In this document: positions 59,766 to 64,000 of the stretch, one piece after another | Position numbering within the stretch: position 1 is the stretch's first letter | Layout: every line of letters starts with the position of its first letter | Assembly (NCBI GenBank): GCA_905182995.1 | Contig: CAJJDP010000123.1 | Location: 62,001-126,000, forward strand | Length of the DNA stretch: 64,000 nucleotides | Source: Paramecium octaurelia | Lineage: Eukaryota > Ciliophora > Oligohymenophorea > Peniculida > Parameciidae | Direction of reading: 5' to 3' | The notes under the pieces: model-generated | The model's database searches: none | Seen by the model: the letters and a program-made list of their open reading frames with translations, nothing else | What the model was told of the DNA's origin: nothing | Position numbers and translations under genes: made by a program

Positions 59766-62154
59766 ATGATAAAGAATTACGGAGACAGATATCACCTTAT
59801 TGACAAAAAGACTTTGGAGGAGAGGAAGTTGGATATTGATTAACTAACAGAATTTGTAAAATCATCAGGACTAATCAATATAGGGAAAAAATACAATATT
59901 GTGTCAATTATAGGTAGTCAAAGTACAGGGAAAAGTAAGTTACTTAACTACCTTTTGGAACAAAATTTGATGTTTAGAATAGGTAAGAAAGTGTGGGTTA
60001 AACAACTGTTGGTATTTGGATCTCTAAAGATGTCTAAAATAATGTTGTAGTGTTGGATGTGGAGGGATCAGATTCTGTAGAGCGAAAATCAGGAGAGAAT
60101 GTAAGTGATCCCTATTAATACCTAGATGGTTGAAAATCAAACAGCATTAATGGCATTAGCAATGTCACATTGTTTTATTATCAATGTATTTGTTAATGCC
60201 TTAGGTTAACATACAAGTTGTTAATTATCTATCATCAAGATCATTATGCAATAGAATTTAAAGCTATTTCAATAAGACATAGTTAAGCATATTATTTTTG
60301 TTGTAAGAGATTGGAATGAGGAGTATAACTATGAGGAGGCTTCTCGTAAGTTGAATGGTTATTTATTGAGCATATGGAATGAGATACCCAAAGTAAGATT
60401 TCGATCTACCATAATAGCCTGATCAATATAAAGAGACAGATTTCCATAAGTTATTTAGTGTATAAGTAGTTACACTGGTATGTTACAAATTGAAAAACGA
60501 GTTTGCTGAATAAACAAATTAGCTTCATTCAAAATTGGCCAATGAGTAGGATCCTAATTTCATTTTTAAAGATTTTGATTATGAGAAAAATGTAAGATGG
60601 TCAGACATGTCATAATATTTATTCAATATTTGGGTGGTCATAGCAAATAATAAAGATTTGAATTTACCAAACGAGAAGATTCTGATTTCCAATATGAGAT
60701 GCTAATAAATCAAATTGGAAGCATTGGAAGGAGTTAAGAAATTAAACGAGGTAGAATTAGCATGGTCTAAATATAGGATTTTTAAAATAGAGTAAAAACT
60801 GAGTTTGTTGATGATTTTGGTTAGTAATGTTTATTAATTTTGGGTGTGGCCAAATAAATATATGACAAAGATGCCAGAGATTATCATTTTGATGTTTATA
60901 AAGAAAAGGAAAAAGAATTAATGGACGAATTAATGAATAAATTCTATACTTACTTTTAAATATATACTGAATCACTTAAACAACATTATATGAATAGGTT
61001 ATCAGAGAATCTAGAGATATTGAAGGGAGAAAGTATTTAATAAAATGATTGGCTTAGATATCTACGATTTACCTGATAAGTTGTTCGAAGTGGATTTGTT
61101 AAAAAGGGACTTCGAAAGTTCATTATCAAATTCTGTAATTGAAGAGGGGTTGTGGTAAGAGTAAGACCATACTAAATTCTTTTATAAATAGTTTGATAAT
61201 CAGGTAAAATAGTTTGTTGAAGCCTAATTAGCAACATTTAAATAACAATTGGACAACATCATAAAATTTGAATGTGAAAAGATTGTGAGTTCATAAGTTC
61301 TCAATATCTCATCTAAATTTTGGTTTTAAATCGAGAAAGATTATTACTAGATGATTTCAGATAATTATTATAAATATGATATATTATTATTTGGATTGAG
61401 AGTACAAAAGAAATAGATTGATGAATATTTGAGCAAATTTGAAGAAGATAGTTTTTATAATCTCAAATAAGTAATTGCAGTTGCTAGTGGCAGATTTAAG
61501 GATTAGTTACTCTAACAATTCAAAGCTTAATTCGTTAGAGCTCAAGATGGACAACCCAGAAATTGGTAGAAAATGCCTGAAGAACAAATATTCCTTATAT
61601 ACTCTGAAGCTAGAGACAATGTCCTCTCATTATTAGATTTACTGAGAATTAGAAAACTTAAATTCATAAGAATGCAATCTAATCTGAATTTTAGCGCAAA
61701 AACTTCTTTCTCTCCTTTTAACCAAAAAATCTCATATGAAATCTCCTCCCATACTGATTCTGATGATGTTGTAATGAATGAAGTTTTTTACACATAAGTT
61801 AAAATGCAATTGGCAGAAGACATCGATGTCTAATATTTAGATGCCATTCAGAAACATGTACATATGCTGTGTTTTCTTAGAAACCAGATTTCTTGTAGAA
61901 TGTTCCAAAGCCATTTTGGTTCTTATTATTATTCTTCATGTATGATGATGTCTTAAGATGGATGGGTAATCCATTGTTCCTTTACCCATCTTTGATAATC
62001 TTATGTTTTATTGGATTTTGCATTTCTATAGGTTAATTGCTTTTGTTATCTTTTGTTAGGTCTACATAGTCTACCCAAACTGGCATATTAAACTATCTTT
62101 AAAATAATTCATTAGGCTGTGTTACCCCTGATATTTGGAGGATTCTCAAAATGA
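59766..62154 (+). CDS. SEY1: Sey1/RHD3-type ER membrane-fusion GTPase
   Basis: A 738-residue model with seven introns (59972-59991, 60101-60125, 60393-60417, 60751-60776, 61033-61057, 61858-61880, 62032-62059); spliced length is exact. G1 is IIGSQSTGKSKLLNYLL, G2 QTTVGIW, G3 VVVLDVEGSDSVE, and G4 FVVRDWNEE (RD instead of NKxD, typical of the atlastin/Sey1 class). A long helical bundle follows. Near the C terminus are two membrane hairpin segments (PFWFLLLFFMYDDVL; LYPSLIILCFIGFCIS) and an amphipathic tail (PKLAYQTIFKIIHQAVLPLI). These proteins fuse ER tubules homotypically. The small 20-nt first intron gives a shortened switch region. An alternative keeping the last intron would extend the frame; the amphipathic tail favours the model given. 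Confidence 0.9.
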
Positions 62155-62201
62155 AAAAGAAGTCGAATGATTATTTTAATAATCTATAATAAATATATTA
62201 A

Positions 62202-62525
62202 ATGTTGACTAAAAGTGTAAAAGGTGACTAATTGCATTAAACAATCACTACAGTATCGATAACATAATTAAACCTAGATAAATTATAGATCGATAATAAC
62301 TTCAGAGAAGAGATAAGGCGATATCCCTCGATACATGAATGGAAAATGCAAAATAAAACTTCGCAAAGAAAAAAGCTATTTGCCTTACTTGAATATCAGA
62401 GAACCCTCTCTGCCGACGTTGAAATCGCCTGTTAATAAACAATAACAGCTAAACAGCATGAGTTGGATATCATTAATTTAAGTCTAAAATAAACCCAGAG
62501 ATAGGTCGATTTCTATTGCCAATGA
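62202..62525 (+). CDS. Hypothetical small helical protein
   Basis: A 107-codon frame begins MLTKSVKGDQLHQTITTVSI and continues with charged helices (REEIRRYPSIHEWKMQNKTS, LLEYQRTLSADVEIACQQTI), ending at TGA 62523-62525. The same frame is open upstream to 62151. It could alternatively be read as an extension of the GTPase gene if its last intron were retained. Its start lies 48 bases after that gene's stop. No domain is recognised. Confidence 0.42.
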
Positions 62526-62809
62526 AACCTATTTCCAAAGAACAAGATAAGGTAGTTTTTTAGATAATCTCCTTAAATAACTAAATAAAAATAAAAGATC
62601 ATCTTGAATTTTTGATTATTACATATGACTTCGTAAAATAGTGGTTCTGTTTAATGAACATCAATTGTACATCCCAATTTAACCTTTTAATGGTTCTGCA
62701 AATAGAGAAACTATTTTTAATCTAGTAGGATTCTACTTTTAACTAATCGAATAGTAATAATTAATCAATTATTAATTTATGTAAAATATAAACATAGTTT
62801 GTTTGTCCA

Positions 62810-63651
62810 TCATTTTTTTGGAGAAGGAGAACCAGCATTTTCATTGTCCTCTTGTTAAAGCTTTTCCAGAAATCTCTCAAAATCCTTCATTCTAATTTTC
62901 ACAGTTGAAATACTAGATGTTGATCTTTGAGTCATGGATCTATGGGATAGAAGCTTAACAATAAATATGGATTTATACTGATAATAAACTGCTGTTCCTC
63001 TTTATTGATTTTTTGTTTTCTGCTCTAAACAACTATCTAAATGTATCGAAATCTAAACTTTCATTTGAAACTTCTAATTATTCCAATAATTCATCAATAT
63101 CGAAATTCAAATCGAATTCAACCGACAATATTTCGATTATTTTATTTTTATGCACATATCCACTCGCATCAGGTTCACCTCCAAGTGCCACAAATGCATC
63201 AACTATAATCATATTGTAATTCACTTACTAAATTCACTATATTATATTTGTTCATCGTTCTCCTTTACCTTGTTCTCAAAGTCTTTGCAAACTCTGGTGA
63301 TATATAATAATGTTTGGAAATCAAGCTTTGCTGTATTCCTGTCCTCAATTTCCTTGAAGATCTTCTCCTTGCAATTTTGATTTATTTCAAAACCAAATTC
63401 TTATCTAAGAAATACTAAATACCCTTTAACAAATCCATTGTGTCATGGTAAGTTAAGAATCCAACCTTGTTATAATCCATACGTTTGAACATCTTCATTA
63501 GAGAATCAATTTCATTCTTCTGCAAATCGCAAGTTGTGGTATATTTTAGCAAAGAATTATAGTCAATCTAAACACTTTTCATATTGCTCTAATTGATTTT
63601 CTAAGAAGATTGTTATTCTACAATCTATAAACTATTCACATTGTTATCCAT
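62810..63651 (-). CDS. EF-hand-domain protein, possibly axonemal
   Basis: A 255-residue model with introns 63400-63422, 63203-63228 and 62954-62978; spliced length is exact. It contains four EF-hand-like units: SLMKMFKRMDYNKVGFLTYH, a helix pair around RNTAKLDFQTLLYITRVCKD, AFVALGGEPDASGYVHKNKI, and LLEQLEVSNESLDFDTFRQL. The third unit 'ALGGEPDASGYVHKNKIIEI' is a pattern known from ciliary EF-hand proteins of the centrin/dynein-docking type. Only some loops keep a full Ca2+ ligand set, so at most one or two sites would bind. A Ser/Arg-rich tail ends NENAGSPSPKK. Family is clear; precise orthology is not. Confidence 0.74.
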
Positions 63652-64000
63652 TTCAAAAAACCCAAATTTTATATTATAAAAATATTCAATCTAAAAAGAC
63701 ATAACTTAAATATTGGACCATCACTTTATTGATTAGAATCTCAATTGAAGTATTGTTACTATAAGTAGCCTAATAGATGAGAATTGATTTACAATACTCT
63801 ACAGTATTATTGTAAATAAATCATTTAGTGAAAGATCTATTAATACAGAATAATAATTTTACAAATAACATTTTTAACAAATTAATTGCATAGTTCTAAT
63901 TTGATCATTTCTAGTATTTTAATTTTGAAGGATAAGACTAAGCGATAATCAAATTGAATCAATTATCCATGAAACTATATAAGATTTGGATAAATAAAAT
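63652..64000. other. Intergenic to window edge
   Basis: AT-rich, divergent side of the EF-hand gene. No coding region is supported before the edge; an ATG near 63969 could open a gene that continues beyond the window. Confidence 0.35.

Noticed and set aside
62155-62525. Extension of the GTPase by about 120 residues if the intron at 62032-62059 is retained.
   Set aside because: Splicing gives the expected short amphipathic tail; retention would put an unrelated charged region after the membrane hairpin.
1-64000. CRISPR arrays, bacterial operons, insertion sequences, telomeric repeats and tRNA genes.
   Set aside because: None was recognised; the sequence is eukaryotic, with short spliceosomal introns throughout.

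Overview
The window reads as macronuclear DNA of a ciliate, almost certainly Paramecium (P. tetraurelia group or close). Three things seen directly support this. Every convincing protein needs TAA and TAG read as glutamine, with TGA as the only stop. Coding stretches are broken by tiny GT..AG introns, nearly all 20-34 nt. Genes are packed tightly on both strands in very AT-rich DNA with gaps of tens to a few hundred bases. ORFs called with the standard code are therefore only fragments. The models here were rebuilt by reading with TGA-only stops and removing short introns until one frame stayed open. For most models total length minus introns is an exact multiple of three, which is an internal check; models that fail it or stay ambiguous are marked.

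Layout. 1-8 kb: a kinase tail, a TPR protein, a small basic protein, and one long minus-strand Cache-TPR-VWA membrane protein (3902-7981). 8.9-20.7 kb: mostly plus-strand genes: a four-helix membrane protein, TPR and coiled-coil proteins, an FCP/SCP-type phosphatase, a RING/B-box protein, a convergent helical-repeat protein and a small membrane protein. 21-24.2 kb: small membrane proteins, a YIPF1/2-type Yip1 protein and a Q/N-rich coiled-coil protein. 24.3-45.2 kb: two paralogous four-domain voltage-gated-type cation channels (24319-30668 minus, 38636-45168 plus) in inverted orientation, bracketing the DNA polymerase delta small subunit, a degenerate RecQ-like protein, a B-box protein, an EF-hand-like protein and an ADIP-like coiled-coil protein. 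45.2-50 kb: conserved housekeeping genes: CEP76, RPABC4, fumarylacetoacetase and mitochondrial L33. 50-58.2 kb: a coiled-coil protein and two paralogous cyclic-nucleotide-binding-domain K+ channels in tandem, each with a CCHC zinc knuckle after the CNBD. 59.5-63.7 kb: a Sey1/RHD3-type ER fusion GTPase, two small ORFs and an EF-hand protein.

The most striking content is the ion-channel cluster. Two 2,000+ residue channels carry Asp in all four pore loops (T/S-x-D-x-W, as in CatSper), and two CNBD K+ channels carry a zinc knuckle. All are plausibly membrane-excitability or ciliary genes, but that role is inferred from family. Also notable are a RecQ-like protein whose Walker A and DEAH positions are both lost, a 23-bp divergent promoter between CEP76 and RPABC4, and a one-residue deletion in the second RPABC4 zinc pair.
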